From Saxidomus purpurata (taxonomy: Eukaryota; Mollusca; Bivalvia; Venerida; Veneridae): a DNA stretch of 64,000 nucleotides. The first letter of the stretch is position 1; each line of letters starts with the position of its first letter. Both the position numbers and the translations under genes were made by a program. The notes below the pieces were generated by a model. The model made no database searches. It saw only the letters and a program-made list of their open reading frames with translations, and was not told the origin of the DNA. Shown here one piece after another: positions 1 to 12,906 of the stretch. The stretch is from positions 17,306,847 to 17,370,846 of the forward strand of contig JAFMSR010000018.1 of NCBI GenBank assembly GCA_022818135.1, given 5' to 3'.

Positions 1-46
1 AAATATATGTAACCACAACCATTCTAAACATCTATTCAAAAACATC

Positions 47-373
47 TGTACAGTGGCGCTCACGTTTTTGTTCCGTTTACCTCATAGTTGTTACCGCGTG
101 GTAAATGCCCGGTAAACGCGGGCGATTTCACGCGTTTTACCGCGAAAAAACGTCTCATTTTCAAATATGGAAAGAATAGCCGGTAAAAAAAATATGGAAG
201 CAGTACCCCGGTATAGAGGTGTGTCCAAACGAGCAGCCAATCAGAAGATTCCAAGCCCGTTTTTTTCACGGCTGTTGCCTTTTCACTAATCAGCGAAGCG
301 TGTCTTTGTCTAAATACTTTGATTTGTTTACATTGAAATGTAAGCGTCCATCTTATTGCTGATCTGTTTTATC
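47..373 (+). repeat. 330-bp direct repeat, copy 1
   Basis: Begins TGTACAGTGGCGCTCACG and runs to about position 373. The same sequence recurs at 861-1193 with scattered substitutions and small indels. Inside it, a GC-rich core repeats GGTAAA/TTTACC motifs in both orientations around CGCG, giving a partly palindromic stretch. It carries no coding frame. It is probably one unit of a dispersed or tandemly duplicated repeat; the family is not recognised. Confidence 0.85.
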
Positions 374-707
374 AATATAAAATCTACAGTTTAATTAAAG
401 TTGGCACGGACATTGTTATAATAAACAAACTGTACATTAATAATTTCTATAGATTTTACTGTAGATCTATCCCGGCCCTGGATTTTTTAATTTTGATAGT
501 TGTCCTGTTCAAGTTTTCGTTTACTTAGAGTCAGAGACGAAAATAAAACGATTTAGAATTAACTTTACAAGTTTACAGCCCCTTAACAGGGGTCTACAGT
601 CTTTTCAGGTAAGGGATATAACCTACATATTCATATCTTATGATCAGATATATGGTAAAATGTCGGGTTTTAGACTTTTAGTTAACAGTTCATGAACACT
701 GGTACTA
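373..707. other. Spacer between direct repeats, no gene seen
   Basis: AT-rich sequence separating the two 330-bp repeats. I see no open frame, RNA gene or clear repeat in it. Confidence 0.5.
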
Positions 708-866
708 CTGTGATTTAATTTTTTGCATTTGAGCTACTGCCTTTTTAATTAAACGATGAAATGTTGGCACACATTTATTATTTCGATTATTCCACGTCAT
801 TGTCAATGATTTGCTTTGAAAACTATCATGAACTATATTCAATTTGTATCAGTACATCATTGTACA
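708..866 (+). repeat. Inverted repeat partner of 6553-6716
   Basis: About 155 bp, including TTTTTAATTAAACGATGAAA, match the reverse complement of 6553-6716 with few differences. Open frames that appear here and on the minus strand at the partner are by-products of the shared sequence. The match stops exactly where the second 330-bp repeat begins, so that boundary is probably an insertion or rearrangement point. Confidence 0.8.
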
Positions 867-1193
867 GTGGCGCTCACGTTTTTGTTCCGTTTACCTCATG
901 GTTGTTACCGCGTGGTAAACGCCCGGTAAACGCGGGCAATTTCACGCGTTTTACCGCGAAAAAACGGCTCATTTCCAAATATGGAAAGAATAGCCGGTAA
1001 AAAACGGGTCACTCCAAATATGGAAGCAGTACCCCGGTATAGAGGCGTGTCCAAACAAGCAGCCAATCAGAAGATTCCCAGCGCGTTTTTTTCACGGCTG
1101 TTTCACTAATCAGCGAAGCGTGTCTTTGTCTTAATACTTTGATTTTGTTTACATTGAAATGTAAGCGTCTATGTTATTGCTGATTTGTTTTAT
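861..1193 (+). repeat. 330-bp direct repeat, copy 2
   Basis: Second copy of the repeat at 47-373, same orientation. It starts at the same TGTACAGTGGCGC motif and ends at the same GTTTTAT. Its left border abuts the inverted-repeat segment 708-866. Confidence 0.85.
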
Positions 1194-1321
1194 AACTTAG
1201 TTTGGATAATGAGACAGTGACGTAATAGACATATGTGTACACAAAAGTTTACAAGCATTGCGTAGACAGGTAGAGCATGTATACTGGATTCTCATCGAAG
1301 CTTCATATTTTTTCCATTGAA

Positions 1322-1883
1322 TTGTCATTCGCGATGTTTTTTTATAAAACATCCTGACCGACAATACAGCCGAGGAGTCACCTTTCCTGAATGTAAATAA
1401 TTTTCAGTACCCGGATGTGCGAAGACGAGAATGACAGGCATACAGGCTTTAGTCATGTTAGTAGGTCGTACCGACATAAATTAAATTTGTATTTGTGAAT
1501 CAACATAACCTCTGTAGGTCCTACAACTTTTGTTTTGACGAACTAATTCATTTGGCTCATCCAATTGACTTGGGTTTTTTATCTGATGTTTTTCTCAGTC
1601 ACATGAAGTTTGGACCCCAAAAAGTCATTTTATAAAACACCCCGGACCAACAATCAAATATATATAATACATATACTTGATAGTCGGTCCGGGTAAATTT
1701 GATTATGTTGCGAAGAGTCATTTTTATAAAACACCCCGGACAGACTATGAAGCATATAATTATAATACCAGGGCCCGTATATCATGTATATTACATGTAA
1801 TCTACGTACCCTGATAATACCTTGTATTATATATACTTTATTGTCGGTCAGGATGTTTTATAAAAAAACATCGCGAATGACAA
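1322..1883. mobile_element. MITE-like element with perfect 45-bp TIRs
   Basis: Positions 1322-1366 and 1839-1883 are exact inverted repeats over 45 bp (TTGTCATTCGCGATG at the left end). The interior has no transposase frame. It contains a further hairpin with arms CCCGGACC (1641-1648) and GGTCCGGG (1686-1693), and two direct copies of TATAAAACACCCCGGAC. The structure fits a non-autonomous DNA transposon, perhaps with related copies nested inside. I could not define a target-site duplication or a superfamily. Confidence 0.75.
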
Positions 1884-2829
1884 ATACAATTTGGACAAAA
1901 CTGTATTCGACTAAATTTAATATTCGAATGTATGATTGTTAAAGCCCTACCAAACATTATAAATGCCTGAAACCATGTGGCAATGACGTCTTTAAAATGA
2001 CGTCATGTATGCGATGCTTTCTGGTGACGTTTCCCGCGATCTTTGACATTTTATTGAAATAAACTCAACAAAGTTAGAGTTTGAAACATTATGTCATTAC
2101 ATAAAATTAACAAAAAAATGTTGGTTTCTATGTCATATCACTTGTTTACTCCAAAAGTAGTTATTTTCACATGTGGCTGCGTCGCTCATGAAAATATCAC
2201 TTTTGGTGCCCACTCAGTGAAATTAATTAATTAATTTAGATTTAATTGTACATAAGCCACTTGACCACTTTGTCAACCACTTAGTCTTCGAACATAAAGT
2301 CTCATTATGGTATATAGTATCCACTGCTAACAAATAATATTAAAGTATGGACAACCAAATCTACTTGTACATGTATTTTAAATTGTGCACTACAGTTATT
2401 CAGAGAGAGCTGTAATTGAATTACAGACCTGTAAATTCACAGTCAACTCCTTGATTCAGAGACTTCTCCGAAAGCTAAAGGCGAGAAAGACTACATATCC
2501 AATAACTTTGCTTCGTGGAGTGTTAGCTTTCTCGGAAATAGGAAGCCATTTTGCGTTCATTGAACACATAATCTTTGTTTCGAGAATTTAATCTGCTAGA
2601 TGTAGGGAGTGCCCCTTTAAGCGACATAAGTAATTACATGACTAAAAAGCCTTCATCAACAAAACTGCAACAATTGTTTATAGAATATTAAGGATGTCAT
2701 AAAAAATTGACCGTCTCTGCCAGGCATTTCTTTCTGGGGGCTCAAACTAGCGTGTTGGTTACAGAGGAAGAGAAACGGCTGTACATTGCAGTATTTAACA
2801 ATTATTGCAAACCAAAACCACTATCTTAA
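1884..2829. other. Intergenic, no gene seen
   Basis: AT-rich sequence with a few short chance frames. The 68-codon frame at 2385-2591 has no recognisable domain and no splice context. Confidence 0.5.
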
Positions 2830-2910
2830 TTAAGGTTGCAGCAAGATTGCAGTCGCAATCATAATAAGCGTGCGGCAAGCTTATTTAAGCACGCACATTC
2901 GCAACCTTAA
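2830..2910. repeat. 81-bp hairpin
   Basis: TTAAGGTTGC at 2830-2839 pairs exactly with GCAACCTTAA at 2901-2910, and an inner GCGTGC/GCACGC pair lies between them. It could be a tiny foldback MITE or a chance palindrome. Confidence 0.5.
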
Positions 2911-3179
2911 ATCTAAGCATGCGCAAGCTTGTTTACCGACAAGCGTCTTTTTCTAAGAAGCAATTTAAATCAAATTTCATCAATAATGCTTTAAATATGA
3001 AAGCAGATAACTTTACTGTAGCAAGTTTTTCTATTCGGACTTTGGATAAACAATGAAATAGCTGTACATGGGTGAAACGTTTCTGATAGATTTTCACTTG
3101 CAATTTCAATTGCTCCCACATGTTAGAATGAAAAGGTCTATTTCTCTAACCCGCCCCTCCCCGCCTACTTTACGAATGC

Positions 3180-3350
3180 ATACATACTGTCACTTTTGGT
3201 ATAGTGACATCCGCCTTGGGAGTAGGGTGAGGGTCAAAGTTTTGAATCCCGGCAGTGGTTAGATCTGATTGGCCGGTTGCTGAACCGACAGCTAGTTAAA
3301 TAATGGTTAACGTATTCATAGTCCTGACTGACCAGTGTCTGGTGTTAAAG
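3180..3350 (+). mobile_element. SINE-like tRNA-derived repeat, family C
   Basis: Contains CATCCGCCTT, a box-B-like TTTTGAATCCC and the tail CAGCTAGTTAAATAATGG. The same order of motifs occurs at 31060-31195, in an intron of the zinc-finger gene. The box-B-like motif suggests a Pol III tRNA-type head. The calls rest on the two window copies agreeing with each other. Confidence 0.55.
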
Positions 3351-6299
3351 TAAACAGTTCGGCAGGTAAATGTGCTTTATGAAGGTGTTTCATAAGTCAG
3401 AAGTGGTTGGCCATTTAAGTAGGGGTGATGCTATAATAAACACACACTTTACCGTGTAACTCTATGTACATGAAAATAAACGCATACTGAAAGATGGAAG
3501 GAAGCCAATTATAGAAGGATTGCATGGTGACATGTATATGTTATCCCTCTCTCCCTGACCGGCCAGACAGGAACTTTTTGGGATGACTGTTCCTTTCAAT
3601 GTAAAATAACATTAATCAACACCATTCTTAAAGAGCATACACAGAAATCAGTGCTACATGTTTTTCTTAAAACTGCTTATTACATTTTGTGTATTCCGGT
3701 TTTTATGATATTTTATTAAGAAATGATATTTGATTTATAGTAAAATTTGTTTGTAAGACTGTCGATATAGCGAAATCAGGATATAAGGAATATATTTTCT
3801 CTGCCCGAGATTCTTTCTTTATTATACCTTTCTTATGAAAATGTTATATGGCTATAACAAACTCTGGATAATGATATGGTCCTAATGAGTTTGTTATAAG
3901 CAAGTTACCTGTATGTCCTTTACTTTTCTATTGATTTAGTGTCCAGTGCCAGTGATATTAGATTAATGTACCAAAAATATACTTGATATTTTGTGAAACA
4001 GTCTTTATTTAAGTGATGGTCTTATTGCATATTGCTTTAGGTTTCGTTAACTTTGTGATATCTGCACCTTTTAAACCCCTAAATTCAATATACATGCAGT
4101 CACCCTGTACATTTTGGACTGGATGGTATGTTGATTATTAAACAAGATTTATTGTGGGGGAACCTATGCTGGAGGTATTTTGAATGTATATCAGCAGTTC
4201 AGAAAGCAGGAAATCCTAACCATTTTGATTTGCCTCAGCGAAAACATAATGTTATCCCTGCTAAATCGAAACAAGACGTTGATGTGCTTCATCACTTGAC
4301 TATGTCGTTCTGGGAGCTATTGACACGACACATGTCAAAACTTGAAATTTCACCTCGAAGGGAACCAATGCTGGCGGTATGTGATATTTGACAACCAACA
4401 GGTGGGCAACAGTTTTTAGAGCTTAAATATTAATTAACAAGATATAACAGTTTCCATACAATATATATTTTTATACAAAAGAAATAAGTTTTAACAAAAA
4501 TGCTAACTTTAACTGGGTGATTTTGATGTTAATATTTAAGAAATTTTCTAGCGAAATGGATCAAGTACAATTTTATCGGCTGCTGTGACGTCACAGAGCT
4601 GCACGCGCGGCTATCACTACGTTTGCTGTATAAAAATTTCATCGACTGTCAATGCTGAATGTACCCTGAAAATTTTTCTTCACCTGTTTTTCTGTAAATA
4701 GCCGTTTTTCGGAGATACCACCAGCATAGGGATACCTCCAGCATAGGTTCCACCACTCTATTTGCCAATAAATAGTGTGCACTGTTGAATAAGATCACAA
4801 TTAAGTGAAAGATTTTTATCATAGTCTGCATTTGATTCAGAAAGGCAGAAATTAATGTCTGGTATTATTAAAGAACTTGGGATTTTCAACAAAATGCTGC
4901 AGTTCTGATAGCTGTCATTTTCATTAAAAAAATAGTAGAAAAAAGTGGTCTGTACAGTAAATAAATTACAGGAAAAGTAATAACAGAGTATGGACATGGT
5001 GGAAAGTCACCTATCTTGATTACATATTACTTCTTACTTTTCCAAGGGAACATTACCACCATTATGCAAATGTGTGGCTTTGACCTACATTTTTTTTCTA
5101 TTTGTCTGTGCACTGATCTCACAAAAAGAGATTAGGTTCAAGGCCTGACTTTTAATATCTGAATGTACACTCATCATTTACATGTTTCGCTAATATTAAG
5201 GGAAGAGATACATTTGAGTTACTGAATTTACTCTAAACTTTTTTATTGGTAGTTAATTAGCATGGCTGTTATTCTTATTTTTATTACAAACTATTTATCC
5301 CAAACAAGAAACCTGGTTTCTATATAGTGCTTTCAAAGTTAAATGAGAACTGTAACAGTTGTAGATATGGGTCTGTTTTAGGACAGAAAGTTTATCCATT
5401 ATTCATTGGAACAATTAATCTTATTCTCTTGTTTTAAGAAATGAAGCTGGTCCCTCATTAATCCACAGCCTATTCAAGTTGTTTTATTGCCTTAGGCAGT
5501 ACTTAAATCTTTTCTCCAATTTCCCCCTTATCAGTATGTTATGTAAGATTACATAACAAAGATATGTCAGAGGGGCCATAAAGTACACTATAGTCCAATT
5601 TTGAGCACTGAACCATGAATTTACTAAGATCTTACTGTAATAAGTTTAGTTTATACTTAATATTACTTCAATATTCAAGGTCAAAATTCAGGCTATACTG
5701 AAGAACTATTGGTCAGCGGGACGCTTCTTCATTTTGTATTCGCACCATTTGTTCAGTTTTATTGAAATGCATTTAACAGCTGTATTTCATAATCAGTTGA
5801 TTGAACCGTAGTTGGAATTGTAGAATTATTTTTCAAATTGGAAGTTTCTGATTGAAAATCATTTTTGGAAGTTTAAAAACTAAACTGAAGAAGTGTTATT
5901 CTATGGGAAATTTTGAATAAATATCAGATATCAAGTGAAAAGTGGTAAAGTCCTTTTTAATAAGTTCCAAGTTAGACACTTTGTAAAATATGACAATCTT
6001 TTATGTTATTTAGATAATAGTTCAATCATTCACGCAATTAAGTCCAAAAATGTTTAGGAGTCTCAAAGAAGTAGAAATGTCTAGGATTTCACTAAGTACA
6101 CAAAGTTTAAACAAAGAGTAAGTATTTTGATTTGAATCTATGAAATGCTGCTCAAGGTTTATATACCTTTGATATCACATCTGTCACTTAATGGAGTTTA
6201 ATAATATGAACACATTTAACAATACAATTTTAACAATAAATCACACAAAACAAAATATTTTGCTTCAAAATGAGGCCTGGCAGCTTGAATCAGCCTTCA
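3351..6299. other. Intergenic, one short inverted repeat
   Basis: No gene is supported over this 2.9 kb. The 87-codon frame at 4128-4391 has no recognisable domain. A 20-bp segment at 4159-4178 (containing AACCTATGCTGGAGG) recurs inverted near 4732-4751, and a variant lies near 4365, so part of this may be a decayed repeat. Confidence 0.5.
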
Positions 6300-6440
6300 G
6301 CTCGAAAAGTCATTACGTCAAACTAATTTATTTTAGCTCGATTGTGAAGAAAGCTTGTTCAATCTAATATAGTCCGCTTCCTGGAAAAGCCAGTACTGGT
6401 GTCATATATGAGAAGGTACCGTCGTACATCACCGCTCCCC
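6300..6440 (-). mobile_element. SINE-like repeat, family A (minus strand)
   Basis: Read on the minus strand it contains GTACCTTCTCATAT, then CACAATCGAGCTAAAATAAA, in the same order as the plus-strand copy at 50040-50210. The tRNA-like head of that copy is mostly missing here, leaving a shortened GGGG...GATGTA start, so this copy has a head deletion. Confidence 0.6.
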
Positions 6441-6552
6441 TCAAAAAGACATTATTTGAGAATAGTGACATAAATAAAAAATCAGTGATATAAATAAAAA
6501 ATGTTTGATAATTAAAATTTGCCCTGTTGAAACTATGAGAACAGTTAAAGTA

Positions 6553-6716
6553 CATGTACAATGATGTACTGCTACAAGTTGAATATAGTTCAGGATAGTT
6601 TTCAAAGAAAATCATTGACAATGACGTGGAATAATCGAAATAATAAATGTTTGCCAACATTTCATCGTTTAATTAAAAAGGCAGTAGCTCAAATGCAAAA
6701 AATTAAATCACTAGTG
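6553..6716 (-). repeat. Inverted repeat partner of 708-866
   Basis: The reverse complement matches 708-866, giving an inverted pair about 5.8 kb apart. The minus-strand frame across it (up to 98 codons) mirrors the plus-strand frame at 761 and is not taken as a gene. Confidence 0.8.
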
Positions 6717-7539
6717 TTACGCATCATTATTTTTAAAAATACTACGCATTTGAACTCCTGACTGTATTTTACTCAACAACAAATACAGGGACACATTTAC
6801 CACTTTTTAAATGAAATATACTTTGAACTATTCACACTTATTTGTTTACCTTTTGAAATTGAATAATATACCGCCAGTTATTAGTTACAGTCCAACATTG
6901 TCGTCACAGAAAAAGCACACATCTAAGAAATAACGGTGAAATTTCAGCTTTTCATCTAGATAAAACTATTACAGTAGAGCTGTGACCATGCCAGTATGTA
7001 TTGCATCTCAAGTCAATTGCAATATACCGGTCTTATCGCGCACGCTACTCACTACAGATGGATTCATACCCCAAAAAAGATGGGCATTGTCGCATGTGGA
7101 AATATTCAAAATACTTTGCCTGACTTGCCATAAAGATACCACTTCCTTAATTTGGCATTGAAGTGATCAAACCCATGGCTCTTGTATATTGTGCAAACGC
7201 GCAATTTCCGCCCAATAGCAGCTCTATCATTTAGCTTAAACTAGAATTAAGGCAAAGGGATTACTTTTAATTCAAATTGTATCTCTAGCCATTTAAACGA
7301 AGGCAGTGGTAGGGTAGCCGGACACGGCTTCATAGACTTTTGGTCTACCGACACAGTATCTTATATATGGTTACGCAGGATCATTCTTTAATATATTATG
7401 AGAGTTTCACTAATATCAGATTAATTGTATTTCTTGTAAGGCCACACTAGTACTTAAACGCTACCATTGTTGTTAAAAAGCTTGCATCACTCATTATTTA
7501 CTTGTACAGTAAAACAAAAAAAAATTACGGAAGTGATTT
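6717..7539. other. Intergenic, no gene seen
   Basis: AT-rich sequence with no supported frame, RNA gene or repeat. Confidence 0.5.
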
Positions 7540-8175
7540 CATTAATGGTACCATAAATTCACTCACTCTTGTAGAATGATGTGTCCTATATTGTTGTCAT
7601 GTTGTTCTTATGCTTCATTGATGTCAGCGAGTATTGGTACCAATTGTCGGTTCAGGATGAATTTGATATGCTCCCTCCAATACTTGAGTTTAGCTTCCTC
7701 TTCTGTGAGCCTTCTGCTTTCACTGAAAGGTCTTGGTTTTGTCCAGTGTCACCTCCTAGTTTCTTGGTGAGTTGTTAGTCGGTCTCTATGTCTTGCTGTT
7801 CACCAGAGTTGTTGTTGATAATGATGTGGTCTATCTGCCATTGGTTATTTCAATCTGGAAAGACCAAGTCAGTTTGTCACTGGTCTTGTGTGCAAAGAGG
7901 GTGCAACCTTTGACAAAATCCCTCTCCTTGCATAAACCGAGTGTTTGGTCATTGTCAGAGACGCCTGTTCCTTGTCATCATATGCCTTTCTTCGTTGTAG
8001 TTTTTTCTCCCGACCATTACGTTAAAATCGTCGGCACAGAAGCAGAAAAATGTCAAGAGATCCCATCTAGAATCACATGGCTATGACGTAGCTCTCAATC
8101 TCATTCACTACTAATGCTAATCTACTAACTTGGTAAAAGGGCAGCACATTCCAACATCAAAAGCGGATGTGTTGT
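7540..8175 (-). pseudogene. Decayed LINE fragment: APE-type endonuclease to RT linker
   Basis: Read on the minus strand, pieces in three frames line up in the order of a non-LTR retrotransposon ORF2. WNVLPFYQVSRLALVVNE (near 8165-8110) resembles the endonuclease N-terminus. DFNVMVG resembles the 'GDFN' catalytic block. CTLFAHKTSDKLTW is followed by QIDHIIIN, resembling the substrate-binding and IDH blocks. EEAKLKYWREHIKFILNR and ADINEA resemble the linker before the reverse transcriptase. In-frame stops and frameshifts separate the blocks, and a piece between the first and second block is missing. No RT domain follows. It is most like RTE-type elements, but the clade is inference. Confidence 0.72.
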
Positions 8176-9356
8176 GTTGATGTCAGGAAATCCACCATCA
8201 GGTCAGTAGCCGTCAAGGAACCTGTTACCTGATCTGTTTCACTCTTCTAACAATTTTAATTTCTTTCCCTTGTTGTCGATTTAAAAATCAAAATGTGATG
8301 GTAAAGTTACTAGCCACAAGACTTGGACAATGATGATGTCGTTGGACTTAAAAGTTATGCGGATTTGCTGTATGAAGCAGAAAGTAATGATAAAGTAATA
8401 TAAACCAAAATGCGCGGAGAGAACATGTTGCCAAATTTGACACAAATAAACATGAGAAAGTTCACATTTTACAGACATGTTTATTACATGTAGTAACGCA
8501 ATCAGTAAGCACGGTAACGAAAATAACAGATTTGTGGTTCGCTAATTTTATCTGTAAATGATTTGTTCTACATACATGTAAACATAAATAGAGTGTATTT
8601 AATGTATATTCAAAATATTCAATACATGTTTTGAATAAATACTTATAAACATTTTGATGTATATTTCATCTATTTTAGTGGGAATAATAGTTATTATTAT
8701 AAGTAACGTATTCCAACGTAAATAATATGATATCAGTGATTCACATGCATGTTTTCTTTATATAAACCTCTTTTTTTGCTCAAATTGATAGCTGATTTAA
8801 TAGGACTCTTTTTATTTTTCATTTTATTCATGGAAGAACAATTTAGCAAATAAACTGTAATATTGAAATTTTCTAGTAACGTAGAAAATTGAACGGTATA
8901 CATATCTGTTATGAGGTAAATCTGGCCAACTGCCACTAAATTCACCAAATGCATAAAAACGTAGTACTAGTACATGCAATATGTTTGCAAGAAATGAAGA
9001 ATTATTTCATTCTGACTAGTTCAACACAATTTCAGTTGTCTTTTCTTGTTGTTGTTACTATAACATTATGTAACGTAGATTACAGCGTCCATAAATTGTA
9101 AAATGTGTATTTTGAAAACAGTATGGCTAAATGAAGAAACTAAATGTAATAATTGTAATACAGTATATACAGTGATGGGATAACATGGATATTGCATTCA
9201 GGTTAAAGAAGCTATTTTGTATCGACATTTCAGGGAGTAACGTAAATTAACTTTGCATTTTTTATGCCTTAATGGTCAGATACTCCTATTGTTTTCCCCA
9301 TTGACTTACATTATAAATCTAGTCAAAAGGTGACCCTGTATCATACCCACCTAAAG
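8176..9356. other. Intergenic, no gene seen
   Basis: AT-rich sequence. Only short chance frames are seen (for example 73 codons on the minus strand at 8733-8954), with no domain or splice context. Confidence 0.5.
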
Positions 9357-9517
<161 letters not shown>

Positions 9518-9738
9518 TGTGCACTTCTGGGTGCTGTGGGGCTCGTTTTGGGGAGGCTGCGTTTTTGGTACGTGGCATTCCCTGTTTGATATTTTTTTTT
9601 TTTTTTGACCAATGAAATTGCTTATTTCGAACAGAATAGTCTCTCAGACACCAGAAAATGCTGTTTTTATATGGGCATGACCAACCCAGTTTTTTACAAT
9701 TTGGCAAGGGAGACAACCACCCCACTCAGTCAGGTGAG

Positions 9739-10238
9739 NNNNNNNNNNNNNNNNNNNNNNNNNNNNNNNNNNNNNNNNNNNNNNNNNNNNNNNNNNNNNN
9801 NNNNNNNNNNNNNNNNNNNNNNNNNNNNNNNNNNNNNNNNNNNNNNNNNNNNNNNNNNNNNNNNNNNNNNNNNNNNNNNNNNNNNNNNNNNNNNNNNNNN
9901 NNNNNNNNNNNNNNNNNNNNNNNNNNNNNNNNNNNNNNNNNNNNNNNNNNNNNNNNNNNNNNNNNNNNNNNNNNNNNNNNNNNNNNNNNNNNNNNNNNNN
10001 NNNNNNNNNNNNNNNNNNNNNNNNNNNNNNNNNNNNNNNNNNNNNNNNNNNNNNNNNNNNNNNNNNNNNNNNNNNNNNNNNNNNNNNNNNNNNNNNNNNN
10101 NNNNNNNNNNNNNNNNNNNNNNNNNNNNNNNNNNNNNNNNNNNNNNNNNNNNNNNNNNNNNNNNNNNNNNNNNNNNNNNNNNNNNNNNNNNNNNNNNNNN
10201 NNNNNNNNNNNNNNNNNNNNNNNNNNNNNNNNNNNNNN
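9739..10238. other. Assembly gap, 500 N
   Basis: Exactly 500 undetermined bases, which suggests a placeholder gap of unknown true length. Open frames shown across it are meaningless. Confidence 0.99.
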
Positions 10239-12139
10239 GACAATGCTACATGACAAATATCGCCTTCAGGTTTCGGAGAAGACGATCTCTAATTTTTTTT
10301 CCAATTTGTTGTCATAGCAATAAGAGTTCTGCTTAGATCCACATTTAATTCATCTGAACTGTCTTTTGACGAGGATGACGGAGGGAACATTCATGTGACG
10401 TTTGGTTGAAGTAGTCAAGTAGTTTTTCACGAGAAGATTTAAACAAACGGCGCTGAGTGATCACAAGTGCTCAAGTGAGCTTAAAAGCGCACACATCTTA
10501 AATTCCAAAACAGCGTTATGTGAAGTACTTAAACTATACTTGTTTATTACAAGTAGTTTAAGTTTCAAGCGATTATCGAGAAAAATCGCTCAGCTGGGCT
10601 AAATTCCCGGTGTAAACACAAGAAGAGATTTGCAAACTGTATTTCGCCATTACATCTCTTTTACACTATACAATTTAGATACTCGGCAATGACTGCCTCC
10701 TTCTGACGAGCACTTGCTAACTTGAGAAGTCATGGTCTGATTCCGCTAATCCCTCCTGGTTAATAGCTAGGTGAGTAATGATTTACTTACAAATATTAGC
10801 AAAATAATAAGTTTTAACAACCTACCTTCAGAAAAATGCATCAAATAAAATTATAACCATGCTCTTCGCAAGGGAAATATGAAAACTCGATCTGAACGAC
10901 ATAAAGATGTGTGACTTTTTCAATCCACGACAAGATTCTGCAAAACTTGCAATGTAATAGTCACATTGAAAGCTTATCTTGAGCAAAGCTTCCCGCTGTT
11001 ACATACCAGATACACCTAAAACCTGCAGTGTTAAAGGCAAACAACCAAACATGGAAACCATAGATAGCATGTTTTTTCTTCCACTTGAACGATTTTGGAG
11101 CAAGTCGGGTGTCGGACTAAATACTACACGCAGACGTGACTGTTTAATATATAGGACAGAGGCCGTAGCTACTATCTAATTTTAAGGTCGCTATAACCTC
11201 TACGTGTCGTCTGCTTCACCCGAATTTAAACTTATTGTTGTCAATTTATTATTGTTTATTTATGCATAATAAATACACGTAACATATCCGCACGTGGTTA
11301 ATACGAACTGCACGCATGTACTAATGCCTTGTAAAAGATCAGGCATTCAATTTTTGTAAATTTTCAAGTGATAAGGGACATGTGTCAAATCCGCCCCCGT
11401 GGTCGAGCGATTTGAAGTCGGCGTTGCCTCGCAATGTTATTGGTTCGGGCCCTGATACCGACTATGTCTCTTTATGGTTGGAACGTTAGAACAGAGATGA
11501 GAGTTTGAATTAAAAGTGTATATTTTTAAGACTTATATCCAACTTCTCTGTGGATGGAATTTCTACTTTCATGTACTTGCTCCCAAAGCCATCTTTATGT
11601 CGTTCAGGTCGCATGCGGCTAGCATCGACTCACAAATTTCGACTTCGAAGACGGGCTGACATGTATTTTAGAGTTATGGAGGTGTGGCAGTTATGAACTA
11701 TGATAGCATATTTATGAGGGGTTAACACCGCAAAGCTAGATGCGGTTAGCGCTTCCTTCGCCAAATTTAAATACGTTTTGATTAGTGAAAAAATCATTCA
11801 TTTAATCATACAATATATCAAATGCATTAAATATGTAAACCATTACTCGATCTATGGTCTACAACTGTCGCCACTTTTCCCAAGTTCAGAACAAACTGAT
11901 ACCGGTGTGTAATTAACACGCGGTCGTTTTACGAGTTCTTTGAAAAATTGATGTAACAGTAACCGGAATTTTACTGCAGGATTTCTCTTTCTCACAGATA
12001 TAACTTACCGTTTTCTTTTCGAACCGCAGATAAGCCTAACCAACGATTAGCAGAAGGTATGGAACGCCCTTACTGAATATACATGTATCGTATTATGTGG
12101 AATTGTTGTCCTCCCAAACTAACCAGTTCACAGAGGCCC
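10239..12139. other. Intergenic, no gene seen
   Basis: Apart from the SINE-like copy at 11388-11500 I see no gene, RNA or repeat. The 66-codon frame at 10979-11179 has no recognisable domain. Confidence 0.5.
11388..11500 (+). mobile_element. SINE-like repeat, family B, partial
   Basis: A box-A-like GTGGTCGAGCG and a box-B-like GGTTCGGGCCC are followed by CTATGTCTCTTTATG. The last part matches copies at 29590-29770 and 36225-36440. It is a tRNA-derived head with part of the body; the remainder is diverged. Confidence 0.6.
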
Positions 12140-12906
12140 TTGATCTGTCAAGCTAGTATGGTGTCGTGTACAAAGAGGATAGTGTTCTGTCGAACAAATA
12201 TGTTGTCATGTACAAAGAGGATAGTGTTCTGTCAAACCAGTATGTTGTCATGTACAAAGAGGATAGTGTTCTGTCAAACTAGTACGTTAACGTGAACATA
12301 GAGGATAGTGTTCTGTCAAGCTAGTACGTTGTCGTGTACAAAGAGGATAGTGTTCTGTCAAACTAGTTTGTTGTCGTGTACAAAAAGGAAAGTTTTCTGT
12401 CAAACTAGTATGATGTCGTGTACAAAGACGATAGTGTTCTGTCCAGCAAGTATGTTGTCGTGTACAAAGAGGATAGTTTTCTGTCAAACTAGTATGATGT
12501 CGTGTACAAAGAGGATAGTGTTCTGTCCAGCTAGTATGTTGTCGTGTACAAAGAGGAAAGTGTTCTGTCAAGCTAGTATGATGTCGTGTACAAAGAGGAT
12601 AGTGTTCTGTCCAGCTAGTATGTTGTCGTGTACAAAGAGGATAGTGTTCTGTCCAACTAGTATGTTGTCGTGTACAAAGAGGATAGTGTTCTGTCAAGCT
12701 AGTATGATGTCGTGTACAAAGAGGATAGTTTTCTGTCAAACTAGTGTGATGTCGTGTACAAAGACGATAGTGTTCTGTCAAGCTAGTATGTTGTCGTGTA
12801 CAAAAAGCATAGTGTTCCGTCAAACTAGTATGATGTCGTGTACAAAGAGGAAAGTGTTCTGTCAAGCTAGTATGTTGTCGTGTACAAAAACGAGTGTTCT
12901 GTCAAG

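Noticed and set aside
4128..4391. 87-codon plus-strand frame as a small gene
   Set aside because: No domain, no splice signals, and part of it overlaps a short inverted repeat.
9605..10336. Frames of 176-243 codons across the N run
   Set aside because: They consist mostly of undetermined bases.
12287..12865. Minus-strand 192-codon frame with a TEHYPLCTRQHTSL repeat
   Set aside because: It is the reverse-strand reading of the 42-bp minisatellite, open only because the period is a multiple of three.
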